DNA of 64,000 bases from Phascolarctobacterium sp. Lineage in GTDB: Bacteria; Bacillota; Negativicutes; Acidaminococcales; Acidaminococcaceae. A program made the position numbers and the translations under genes. Where the stretch lies: contig QAMT01000002.1 of assembly GCA_003150755.1 (NCBI GenBank), positions 372,001-436,000 of the forward strand. Direction: 5' to 3'. Positions 26,121 to 35,036 of the stretch are shown piece by piece. Position 1 is the first letter of the stretch, and each line of letters starts with the position of its first letter. The notes beneath the pieces are model-generated. The model made no database searches and was not told where the DNA came from. It saw only the letters and a program-made list of their open reading frames with translations.

Positions 26121-27087
26121 ATGTACGAATTCGCAAATTATACAGTAAAATTAAAATTTAAAAATTTAGAAAATAAAATTCACAAGGAAGTTCATAATAT
26201 TGAAATTGCAAAAGATAAACGAAAATGTATTTTTTGTTTTAACGAAGATGCAAAATTCTCAAAAATTGCGCATGCAATTCCAGAAACACTTGGAAATCAT
26301 TCCTTAATTTCATATTTTGAGTGTGATGAATGTAACTATAAATTTGGTAAAATGTTTGAAGATGATTTAGCTAAGTTTATGATGCCTTATAAGTATATTA
26401 CTAATACTTTTGGTAAAAAAATAATTTAATTATTAAAGATCAATCAAGTAATAGCTATAAATTACGGATGAATAAGAATAAATCAGTGTTATCAGGATTT
26501 AATGCAAAAATATCATTATTCAAAAAGCAAACGCTAATATATTAACAGAAACTCCCGATGGATATGAATTAACCATTAATCGTCAACATTATAATCCTGC
26601 AGCTGTTTATTGTGCATTTCTAAAAATGGCATGTAGTATATTACCATTAGGATTATATCAGGAATACAATAAAAATTATGCATACTTATATGATTTGCTA
26701 TATAATACAAACTATAACGATAGTAAAATTTTGACAAATAAAATGGTATCTCTAATGATTAATGGGTGTTTAATTTTCCAAGGAGGAGATAATCCATTTC
26801 AGGGTGTTAATGTAATATTATGGGAGCGAAATAGAGATGATGAATTATTACCAGAGTTACTTTTTACTTTAGAAATGAAAAATTATTCATTTACTATACC
26901 TGTAATAAAATATGATAAGGTTCATAAACCACAATTTTGTGTTATATCTGATTTTAAAGAAGCTTTAGAAATAAGTGTTTTGAATTTTAAAAGCGAAGAG
27001 TCAGTTGTAAAAATAGCTTTCGAAGCATCTAAAACTGAATTATCAGAATCTGTTAAAGATGAAATTTTGAAATTAATCTGTAAGTGA
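26121..27087 (+). pseudogene. HNH-endonuclease-like gene broken by two frameshifts
   Basis: The first piece (26121-26429) has a Cys2-His-Cys2 HNH-like core: CIFC, then AHAIPETLGN and CDECNYKFG. After GKKII the frame breaks at an A7 run (26415-26421). One shifted frame reads NLIIKDQSSNSYKLRMN and later LSGFNAKIS. A third frame carries ILTETPDGYELTINRQ and runs on to KLICK at 27087. All pieces are collinear, so this is one gene of about 320 codons with two indels. HNH proteins of this kind are common in defence islands; activity is presumably lost. Confidence 0.65.
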
Positions 27088-27535
27088 TATAAAATATTGA
27101 ATCGTGTTACTTCAGCAGCGATATCGACTTGTTCTAATAATAGCTGTATATAATAGATTCTTATAACACAATTAAATTTATTAAAAAATATTAGTAAAGG
27201 ATAAATAAGTAATTAACATATTTAAGTTAAAATACAATATATTCACATTTGAAATATAATTTTTTATAGTTTAATAAATTGATTTTTGAAATTATAATGC
27301 TTAAAAAATTTGGCTTTATTTTGAATATGAGCCCTTTTTTTATATGGTCCGTGTAATTACGGGTTTCGTTTAAAAGTCGCTCAAACAAAGAATTTGAAGG
27401 TAAACTAACAAATACAGACTTTTTAAGAATAATTTTGAATTCATATGTCAATCGCTATAAATCTAAAGTGTTAATATTTTAAAAATTAATAATGAAAAGT
27501 AGTATACCAAAAGAATGAATTGTTCTCTTGAGTGT
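27088..27535. other. AT-rich 450-bp gap without a recognisable gene
   Basis: Very AT-rich spacer between the convergent HNH remnant and recombinase gene. A 74-codon minus-strand reading frame (27227-27451) has no convincing ribosome site or family resemblance. No attachment-site repeat was found by eye. Confidence 0.4.
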
Positions 27536-28522
27536 TTAATCTAACTTTATTGGTATGCTGTTGGTATATCGCTGTTCTTGTCTATCTGTAAGATGGGCAT
27601 ACTTACTACTCATATTGATATTGCTATGGCGAAGCGTTTCCTGGATCTGCTTTAAATCCTTTGTTTCTTTGTAAAGCAGAGTAGCACAAGTATGACGCAG
27701 CATATGCCCGGCTTTTCTTTTTTCTTTAAGGCCGGTAATTATAAGCCATTTATTAACTACATCACGCACGGCCTGACGTATCATTCTGTGTCCGTACATA
27801 TTATTTGACGTTGAAGTAAAAACTGGTATTTTTTCTTCAATATTATAGTGTTTTATTTTTGAACGGTCTTTTGATTTAACATATCTAATAAGCAACGCAA
27901 AGGTATCTTCACGTGGGTAAATCATAGAATTTTTACCCTTACCATGAATCAAAATAGATTGCTGTTCAGTATTTATATCTTCTTCGTTCATGCGATGTAT
28001 TTCAACAGTTCGTAAACCTTCAATTGCCATAAAGGCAATTATTACTTTATCCCGGAGGTTTCTTTCCGTATTAGTTGGAATAGAGCGGAGGAGATATTCT
28101 AATTGACCAGCAGATAAATAGGGAATGTCAAGTAATCCTGCATCCGGATCCCGCGGAGCTTTAACATCTTCGGCCGGGTTATCCTGGATAATATGGAATT
28201 TTTGGGCAAGATAATAAAATTTACGAACAGCATTTAATTTTGCTGCGATCGTATTTGCTTTTTGTTTTTCCTGAACTAAGAAATCACGGTATAGGATTAT
28301 ATGCGGTTCCTGGACGTGCAATGGTTCAAAATCATTATTCTTGCACCAGGAAAGAAATTCACGTATTTGGCCAAAATAATTTTTGACGGTATCATCTGAA
28401 GGATTGCCGCCGGCAATATATTTTTTGAGAACTTCTTCATAGTTATCAAAAAATTTTTCTTCAGCATTTTGGTATGAAAAGTTTACAATTTTTGATTTAT
28501 CGGTAATAAAATCTGGCAGCAC
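27536..28522 (-). CDS. Tyrosine recombinase (XerC/D-like integrase)
   Basis: A complete 328-aa tyrosine recombinase. An N-terminal SAM-like core-binding domain (residues about 25-110) is followed by the catalytic domain with Arg in IEGLRTVEI, HMLRHTCAT, LRHSNINMSS and the nucleophilic Tyr in KYAHL. Unlike the decayed copy at 22015-22711, all catalytic residues are present. It may have mobilised the neighbouring defence genes, or acts as a site-specific invertase; the partner sites are not identified. It is driven by a consensus promoter overlapping a dyad. Confidence 0.88.
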   Translation of the reverse strand: MLPDFITDKSKIVNFSYQNAEEKFFDNYEEVLKKYIAGGNPSDDTVKNYFGQIREFLSWCKNNDFEPLHVQEPHIILYRDFLVQEKQKANTIAAKLNAVRKFYYLAQKFHIIQDNPAEDVKAPRDPDAGLLDIPYLSAGQLEYLLRSIPTNTERNLRDKVIIAFMAIEGLRTVEIHRMNEEDINTEQQSILIHGKGKNSMIYPREDTFALLIRYVKSKDRSKIKHYNIEEKIPVFTSTSNNMYGHRMIRQAVRDVVNKWLIITGLKEKRKAGHMLRHTCATLLYKETKDLKQIQETLRHSNINMSSKYAHLTDRQEQRYTNSIPIKLD

Positions 28523-28580
28523 AACAAAACTCCATTATGATTAAAAATTAGCATAAAATAAACTGATGTTTTTTTCAGTT

Positions 28581-28621
28581 TTAACTATGTATATTTTATA
28601 TTATACATAGTTAATTGTCAA
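28581..28621 (-). promoter_or_regulatory. Recombinase promoter overlapped by a 13-bp inverted repeat
   Basis: On the minus strand TTGACA (28616-28621), 17 bp and TAAAAT (28593-28598). The perfect dyad TTAACTATGTATA/TATACATAGTTAA (28581-28593 with 28602-28614) covers the -10 and spacer, suggesting repressor control. A further dyad, AACTGA/TCAGTT, lies at about 28561-28580. Confidence 0.6.
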
Positions 28622-28659
28622 AAAATAAAAAGCTGATTTTACAACTTTTTATTTTTTGA
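28618..28659. terminator. Terminator after the macro-domain gene
   Basis: A 15-bp perfect stem (28618-28632 with 28645-28659, A/T-rich with one G-C pair near each end) and T-rich 3' flanks. It is placed just past the stop of the membrane-macro gene and overlaps the recombinase -35 region. Confidence 0.55.
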
Positions 28660-28696
28660 TATACTTTGGATTATGAATATAATGGTTATGAACTTA

Positions 28697-29587
28697 TTAA
28701 ATTGATTCTCCGATTTTCTGTAAAGTAAAATCATCGGATTTCAAACATACAATATATAATTTATTAGGTAATTTTATTTTGTAAGGACTCAATTTGTAGG
28801 ACATGATAATTAAATCTAATAATTCTTGCTTTGTTAAAGTTCTATCATCGAAGCGGGTAATACCAGAACCTAATATTGGTATGCATACATCTTCTTGGTT
28901 ATAATACTTATCAATTTCTTCCCATAATACTTGTAAGCAATCAATAAATTCTTTACGCGTCAGTTTTCCTAATCCAATTTTATCTAATTTTGCAAAAGAT
29001 AATAGTAGGAAATCATCCCGGGGTATTAATTTACCTGATTTATATTTTGTTTTACTATTAAATTTTGATTTACTTTTTTCAGGTTTTAAACCAGTTTGGG
29101 TAATTAAACATTCTAATGTTTCACTGGTTAAAGGATGTGCCTCTAAATATTGTCCGCATATTGAATTCGGTTTTATATCTTCTGTTCTAAAGCCAACTGT
29201 TAACGTAAAACATTCGTCAAAAGCAATTACTTTTTTACTGTTCGTAAAATGAAAGATATCTTCATATTTAATTATAATATGATAACCTATGCCTTTTATA
29301 TCTATTTGTTTTTTAATATAATTTTGAAACAAATAGATAATGATTAGTATAAGCAGATATAATGAAATAATAAAGATTAATCTATTTAATATTATCGTTA
29401 TATTATCTGAGAAAGAATAGCTTACAGCGTATTCTTTGAAAATATTTTCAGGCAGTACAGTAAATATAAATGTCGCAATACTTACAGTTATAAAAAAACT
29501 TTTTTTTATTATTTTTTGAAATGATTTACTAATAACCAAGTTTTTGTTTAAGAAATTCATAGTTACCAATTCTATCGTTATTTTCAT
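28697..29587 (-). CDS. thsA: Membrane-anchored macro-domain effector (ThsA-like, type II Thoeris; DUF6430)
   Basis: Up to 296 aa. Two hydrophobic helices (about residues 28-47 and 62-86) precede a soluble C-terminal domain with macro-fold features: a mid-domain VIAFDECFTLTVGF and IPILGSGITRFDD near the phosphate loop. This two-TM plus macro architecture matches ThsA of type II Thoeris. There the macro domain senses the nucleotide signal made by the TIR partner and the membrane part kills the infected cell. The start is uncertain (ATG 29587 or 29560); either overlaps the TIR gene, so the pair is translationally coupled. Confidence 0.75.
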   Translation of the reverse strand: MKITIELVTMNFLNKNLVISKSFQKIIKKSFFITVSIATFIFTVLPENIFKEYAVSYSFSDNITIILNRLIFIISLYLLILIIIYLFQNYIKKQIDIKGIGYHIIIKYEDIFHFTNSKKVIAFDECFTLTVGFRTEDIKPNSICGQYLEAHPLTSETLECLITQTGLKPEKSKSKFNSKTKYKSGKLIPRDDFLLLSFAKLDKIGLGKLTRKEFIDCLQVLWEEIDKYYNQEDVCIPILGSGITRFDDRTLTKQELLDLIIMSYKLSPYKIKLPNKLYIVCLKSDDFTLQKIGESI

Positions 29588-30128
29588 TTTTAATCCAAAA
29601 TGGTTGAGCTTCTGATTTATATTCTTGCATATAACTAGGCAGCCAAGACTCCTGCTTAATTAGTGAATTATAAAATATAATTATATTTTTTCTCTTTAAT
29701 TTTGCTTGTTCAAATTCATGCCTTAGGTAAGAATAATTATTTATGCTTCCGAGATTATCTCCAGGTGTATAAGTAAAACAAACTTTACATAATTTTTTAC
29801 CATTTGTATTTTGTTTATACGGAGTACAAGAACAAAGAAATTGATCTTTTTTAAATCGTTCACAAGTATTTCCTGCTGTACGAGAAGCGGTTTTATCTCC
29901 TACGATAAAAATTACAGTAGAAGATTCATTTATTTTTTGATTAAATTCTTGCTTTAAATCGCATGGTCGACAATCCGAACTGCTACTAACACTATTAGTA
30001 ACTTCTGCTGTGTTTACAAAATCTACTTTATGCAAATCATCTCTACCCCATTTAGTAAGTTCATAAACTATTTCTCGATCTCCATCATTTTCGGCATAAT
30101 CTGCACTTATATAAACTCTTTTACTCAT
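29529..30128 (-). CDS. thsB: TIR-like (MTH538/DUF1863) protein, ThsB-like
   Basis: 199 aa from the ATG at 30128 (GGAGG site 9 nt upstream). The N-terminal KRVYISADYAENDGD resembles the TIR strand-loop. VIFIVGDKTASRT and the candidate catalytic Glu in SYLRHEFEQAKLK fit ThsB, the TIR enzyme that converts NAD-type substrates into a signal on phage infection. A Cys-rich insert (CSC and CKVC, about residues 95-122) may bind zinc and is unusual. It overlaps the downstream ThsA-like gene. It stops at TAG immediately followed by TAA. Confidence 0.76.
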   Translation of the reverse strand: MSKRVYISADYAENDGDREIVYELTKWGRDDLHKVDFVNTAEVTNSVSSSSDCRPCDLKQEFNQKINESSTVIFIVGDKTASRTAGNTCERFKKDQFLCSCTPYKQNTNGKKLCKVCFTYTPGDNLGSINNYSYLRHEFEQAKLKRKNIIIFYNSLIKQESWLPSYMQEYKSEAQPFWIKNENNDRIGNYEFLKQKLGY

Positions 30129-30169
30129 AATTTTCAACCTCCATAGTATAAAAAGCAGACCATAAATTA

Positions 30170-31405
30170 TTATAACATCCAAGTAGGTATAGCTAAATAT
30201 TCTTTGTTAAACAGATCAAGTTTATCTGTGAAACAAATAATGCCTTTATAACCTATAGTTATGTTGGCATCGCTAGCAACAGGATCTAAAATATTAAAAA
30301 TTTTTAAGTATTTATTATAATTAGTAGTTTTTTTAATAATTACAGGATAAGCAATATTATCTTCGTATATAATTAAATCTATTTCTTTCCCATTGAAATT
30401 TCGTAAATAATAGATTGGTGGTATTATACCATGATTGCTGTAGCTTTTATAAATTTCCATTGTAACCCAAGTCATAAAAAATTCATTACTCATTGCACCA
30501 GTTTCTAATGCTTCAGGATTATTCCAGCGAGTTAAATATGCTGCTAAACCTGTATCATAGAAATATAATTTTGGAGCTTTTACTATATATTTAGATCCAG
30601 CAGGTATAAATGGCTGTAACATATAAATTACTTTTGCAGCCTCTAATGTTTTTACCCATTGTTTAGCAGTTGGCGCAGAAATATCAGCTGCTTTTGCTAA
30701 TTCAGCATAGTTTACAATGCGACCAGTTTGAGTAGCGGCAGCACATAGAAATCGGAAAAATACCATTTCGTCATTTATTTGCAAAAGTTTTAAGATATCC
30801 TGTTGTAATAAGTTTTGAACGTAAACTGAATAGTATTTTTGCCAATATTTATTATTATCGTCATTATAAAAAACTGGTAAAGATCCTTGCCAAATTAATT
30901 TATAAATACTATTTAAACTATGTCTTTTTTTATATTGTGAAAGTTTTAGAAATCGTTCTGGTACAGGAATAAATGAGAGATTATTATTTGTGTTATCAAT
31001 TTCGTCTAAAGAAAGTCCATACAAATCAATAATACAAATACTTTTATTAGATGTTTCAATAAAATTTTTTAATGAAGGGAATAATTGTGAACTTGAGAGC
31101 CAAATACTATCATCTAATTCATTTTTATTCAAATAAGTTACTATATAATCTAATAATGTAGGTACGTAATGAATATCATCAATAATAACAGGCGGATTAA
31201 AACGTTGTAAAAAAAGCGCTGGATCTTTTAATGCTATATCTCTATTAATCAAATCTTTTAAACTTACATATTTTAGATTTGTATCAACAGCTAAATGTTT
31301 TAATAAAGTTGTTTTACCTACTTGACGAGCACCTATCACTAAAAATATTTTATTATCTTTTGAAGTATTATGAAACAATTTTTGAATATTTCTTTCAATA
31401 TACAT
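30170..31405 (-). CDS. AAA+ ATPase with C-terminal DUF4143 (AAA_14 family)
   Basis: 411 aa. Walker A is VIGARQVGKTTLL and the Walker B-like motif VIIDDIHYV. A central winged-helix segment (YAELAKAADISAPTAKQWVK) is followed by the DUF4143 nuclease-like domain (LYFYDTGLAAYL, then NGKEIDLIIYED). Such proteins are widespread and of unclear function, often near toxin or defence genes. It is co-directional with the TIR and macro genes (41-nt gap) and 4 nt from the SGNH gene, so it may be transcribed with either. A link to Thoeris is only contextual. Confidence 0.82.
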   Translation of the reverse strand: MYIERNIQKLFHNTSKDNKIFLVIGARQVGKTTLLKHLAVDTNLKYVSLKDLINRDIALKDPALFLQRFNPPVIIDDIHYVPTLLDYIVTYLNKNELDDSIWLSSSQLFPSLKNFIETSNKSICIIDLYGLSLDEIDNTNNNLSFIPVPERFLKLSQYKKRHSLNSIYKLIWQGSLPVFYNDDNNKYWQKYYSVYVQNLLQQDILKLLQINDEMVFFRFLCAAATQTGRIVNYAELAKAADISAPTAKQWVKTLEAAKVIYMLQPFIPAGSKYIVKAPKLYFYDTGLAAYLTRWNNPEALETGAMSNEFFMTWVTMEIYKSYSNHGIIPPIYYLRNFNGKEIDLIIYEDNIAYPVIIKKTTNYNKYLKIFNILDPVASDANITIGYKGIICFTDKLDLFNKEYLAIPTWML

Positions 31406-31409
31406 TATA

Positions 31410-32495
31410 TTAGTCCTCTGTTAAATCACTTTTTTCTATCAAGTTATTATAATTATAATTTAAATATAATAATTTTTCAGCATTAATATAATTTTTATAA
31501 TTTTCTTTAGTAATTAATCCTTTGTTTTCTTTCATATACGTTAAAATCAAAGAATTTATCCATTCTCCATAATGACCAGAATCTTTGTAATTATCTAAAT
31601 TCATTGTAATATTTGTCATTGTATTAAAAGAAAATAATTTAATATTTGGACATTTTAAAATTAATTCCATGGCATATTTTTCTGCTTCAATTTGCTTGCT
31701 AATTTCTCCTTTTTCATATAATTGAGCCCAATATACAATACTATATGGTGTAAAAAAGTAATAAAAAGTTGTTTCTGGATGTTTTTTTACTAATGAAGTT
31801 ACATTTTGTTCTATATTTGCTTTGATAGTCTCTTTATCACTTTGTGTTAAACTCATTATATTCGCCGGTTTATTATATACTTTTTTCCCTTTTAAAACAT
31901 ATTTAGTACCAAATTTATATGTATCACCCCAATTTGAATATTTATCAAAAGAGGTTATGCCTCCATCTTGACCTTTAATTCTATTTTTTAGCATCTTTAT
32001 GCTTCTGTCTACAACTTCTCCGTTAAAAATATAACTTATATCATCAAAAATATTATCATTATATAAATATACAGGATAATCTTTTAAAGCATATCTCATT
32101 TCATCTTTAGGACTTATTAATTTATTATAGTCTAAACCTCTTATTACATATTTTACGTTGTGTCCACTATCAAAAGCTTTTTCTAAATTATCATTAATTT
32201 CTTTATAATATGCTCCAGCAAATGGAACTTTTATAGACTTTACATTAAATAAATCATTAAATTCAGTAGTTTTAAAATTTTGTGTCATAGATGTTCCTAT
32301 AATAATGCCATCATAATCAAAATGTTTTAGTATCCCATCATTTTGATAACGTTCATTATCTAATTTGTAAAACAATTGCGGCAGTGGTTTACGGTAATGG
32401 AAAAACGGATCAACGATTATATTTATTGTTGCTATAAAAAATGATCCCAATAGTAATCCTGTTATAAAAGTATATATCCATTTTTTATAATTCAT
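31410..32495 (-). CDS. SGNH-hydrolase-like / DltD-like membrane protein of an O-acylation module
   Basis: 361 aa. One N-terminal TM helix (residues 8-28) precedes an extracytoplasmic SGNH-like domain with the GTSMTQNF block (candidate Ser nucleophile) and a late DSGHYGEW motif that could supply the Asp-His pair. Proteins of this type pair with MBOAT acyltransferases (PatB, AlgX or DltD-like) to move acyl groups onto exported glycans. The MBOAT gene lies directly upstream, so they form an acylation pair. Confidence 0.75.
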   Translation of the reverse strand: MNYKKWIYTFITGLLLGSFFIATINIIVDPFFHYRKPLPQLFYKLDNERYQNDGILKHFDYDGIIIGTSMTQNFKTTEFNDLFNVKSIKVPFAGAYYKEINDNLEKAFDSGHNVKYVIRGLDYNKLISPKDEMRYALKDYPVYLYNDNIFDDISYIFNGEVVDRSIKMLKNRIKGQDGGITSFDKYSNWGDTYKFGTKYVLKGKKVYNKPANIMSLTQSDKETIKANIEQNVTSLVKKHPETTFYYFFTPYSIVYWAQLYEKGEISKQIEAEKYAMELILKCPNIKLFSFNTMTNITMNLDNYKDSGHYGEWINSLILTYMKENKGLITKENYKNYINAEKLLYLNYNYNNLIEKSDLTED

Positions 32496-32512
32496 TAAAA
32501 AACACCCTTCTA

Positions 32513-33925
32513 CTAAAATTGGAAATATAAAAATGTACTGATTGTACTAAGTTGTAATACAGTATATAGAAATACAATTGCCACTAAAATTGCTGTTATA
32601 TACACATTAAATCTCTCAATTTTCTCTACTTTTAACGGCAAAACAGAAACTGCAATAAAACCTAAAATTACTAAAAGATTATCAGTTATTATTAAAGTAG
32701 CATCTTTATCCCCAAAAACTTCAAAATATTTTGCTAAAAATTTACTATACGGATAAACAAACTTACTTACATCAAACATCGCTGTTAAAATATTTATAGC
32801 ATCATTAAAGTTTGCTGCTCTGAAAAATATCCAGGCGATATTGACGGCATTAAATGTTATAAACCAGTTCAGCCATTGCGGCAAAACATATTTTGTTTTG
32901 CGCCACAAATGGTTTATGCAAATATAAATTCCGTGAAGCACTCCCCAAAAAATAAAAGTCCAGCCTGCACCATGCCATAACCCGCCTAAAAACATGGTTA
33001 TCATAATATTACGCAGATGATGGCCTGTTCTGTTGCCGCCTAACGGAATATACAAATAATTCTTTAAAAATGCCGATAATGTCATGTGCCAGCGGCGCCA
33101 AAAATCAATTATGCTTTCCGCCCTGTAAGGCAGATTAAAGTTAAGCGGCAGATTATAATTAAACATCAGCCCAAGGCCGATAGCCATTTCGGAATAACCG
33201 GAAAAATCAAAATAAAGCTACAAGGTATAAGCAAGTGAACCGCCCCAGGCATCAAGCATGGTCAGATTATCAGCCGCATTAAATACCCTATCGGCATAAA
33301 TTGCCAGTTTATCGGCAATTACCACTTTTTTAAATAAACCAACAGTAAACCATAAAATACCATATGTTAAATTTTTATAGTTTATTTTGTAACGTTCTGC
33401 TTCAGAAAACTGCGGTATCATATCGCGGTGATATAAAATAGGACCGGCAATTAAATGCGGAAAAATCGTTACAAATAAAAGGTAATCGCTTTTAGAGTAG
33501 GCTTTGGTTTCATTGCGGTAAACATCTACCAGATAAGCAGTTTGCGTAAAGGTAAAGAAAGATATGCCCAACGGCAAAACAATATTTTGCATGGCAAATC
33601 CAGCATCAAATAAGTAATTGCAATTTTCAAGAATAAAATTTGTATATTTAAAATACCCTAAAAACAACAAGTTAAACGCTATGCCAGCGATGAGCACTTT
33701 TTTGCTGCGGTTTTGCGTAAGCCATCTGCCAAATAAATAGTTGACACATATTGATGTTAAAAGTATGGGCAGGTTATTTATATCCCAATATGAATAAAAA
33801 CAGATAGATGCAAAAATTAAGAACAGTTTTGCAGCCTGATTTTTAATAAATTTTGCAGCGGCATAATAGCCAATTAAAGTAACAGGTAAAAAAATAAAGA
33901 TAAATTCATAGGAATTAAATAGCAT
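32513..33925 (-). pseudogene. MBOAT-family O-acyltransferase interrupted by an in-frame TAG
   Basis: A 470-codon AlgI/DltB-like membrane acyltransferase with many hydrophobic helices. The MBOAT core RRWHMTLSAFLKNYLYIPLGG and the active-site His in FLGGLWHGAGWTF are intact. At 33218-33220 a TAG splits it: the protein reads SLAYTL, stop, LYFDFSGYSEMAIG, where family members have Gln (CAG). One C-to-T change explains it. Either O-acylation is lost in this strain, or the position is an error, or the stop is read through. Both halves are otherwise undamaged. Confidence 0.85.
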
Positions 33926-34061
33926 AGAAGTCTCCGTTCTAAGTTTTGTAATATATTATTAACTATGATATTTTATAAAATTTTTGTCATTGTTTACTAA
34001 TTATTCAACCACCTATAATGAATCAACTTATATAAAATTACTTGTGAATATTTAGTTAAAA

Positions 34062-35018
34062 TTAATTAGGTAATCTTAATAATCTGCCCCATTTATAAGC
34101 GTATCTATATGGTTCTGGTTCTTCTGTACCAGAACCTGTTGTAAATGTTATTTCTCCAAAATATAATTTATGTTTGATTTCGTAAAAGTCTATTCTAGCA
34201 TGAGCAAAATCTTTACTTAATATTTCTGCAAATTCTAACATTTTTCGAAAATTATATGGTTTAGGAATATCATATTTTGCTACGGGATACTTTAATTTTA
34301 TATTTAATTTTTCCCATTTCATATTAAATAGCGTTCTTTTATGATCAGTAAATCTATCGCTATCTACCCATATAAATGCAACTTTACCATTAAAGCACAT
34401 AAATTTATAATCATAAACCTGATTAATTTCTTCAATATATTTCTCTGCTACTATTTTAGGAATAATATCCTTATAATGCAACTCAAATCCCGATATAAAA
34501 GCATAATTAATATGTAACCATAAATCAAATTTTTTCTTAGCTTCACTTTTATTAAAATATTTTTTATTTTTTACTATAATATTCCAACCACTGCCATGAT
34601 TAGCTTTTAAAACAAATTGTTCTGGTAATTTAGAAAAATCTATTTCATCAAAACTATTCCATATACCCAATAAAGGTACTAAATATTCTTCACCGATTTT
34701 TTCTTTAATATATTCACGAACTAAGTATTTATCAGCTAGTTTCGTTTTAAGTGGCGTACTATCATAAAGTTTTAGCCATTGAATTTTTTCATTAAGCGTT
34801 TTAGGGTTCTCCAAATCCAATACTCTTCCAGTGCGAAAATAATACCATAATTTCAATTTTTCTGGGTATTTTTCTGATGGCAAATTTTTGTACCACATAT
34901 AAAGTTCAGGTCTATCAGTTTTAATATGCAAATGTACTAATATTCTATTTAATAAATACTTGAACCCATATATTCTATAAGTATAATATAAATATCTTAA
35001 TAATTCTTTTTTCTTCAT
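34062..35018 (-). CDS. TupA-like ATP-grasp / glycosyltransferase-like protein
   Basis: 318 aa. The N-terminus carries LNEKIQWLKLYD and KLADKYLVREYI. An ATP-grasp body follows, with VLKANHGSGWNIIV, PKIVAEKYIEE, VYDYKFMCFNGK and a C-terminal FGEITFTTGSG that resembles the metal-binding Glu/Asn region. TupA-like proteins occur in teichuronopeptide and capsule loci and may ligate an amino or carboxyl group onto a uronic acid glycan. That would suit the UDP-GlcA/GalA genes in this locus (inference). Confidence 0.78.
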   Translation of the reverse strand: MKKKELLRYLYYTYRIYGFKYLLNRILVHLHIKTDRPELYMWYKNLPSEKYPEKLKLWYYFRTGRVLDLENPKTLNEKIQWLKLYDSTPLKTKLADKYLVREYIKEKIGEEYLVPLLGIWNSFDEIDFSKLPEQFVLKANHGSGWNIIVKNKKYFNKSEAKKKFDLWLHINYAFISGFELHYKDIIPKIVAEKYIEEINQVYDYKFMCFNGKVAFIWVDSDRFTDHKRTLFNMKWEKLNIKLKYPVAKYDIPKPYNFRKMLEFAEILSKDFAHARIDFYEIKHKLYFGEITFTTGSGTEEPEPYRYAYKWGRLLRLPN

Positions 35019-35036
35019 AGTCCTAATTATCTACCC

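Noticed and set aside
27227..27451. 74-codon minus-strand gene in the AT-rich gap
   Set aside because: No convincing ribosome site, composition typical of random AT-rich sequence, and no family resemblance.
28545..28660. Invertible promoter flanked by recombination repeats
   Set aside because: The inverted repeats have short loops (8-12 nt) typical of operators or terminators, not of a 100-300 bp invertible segment.
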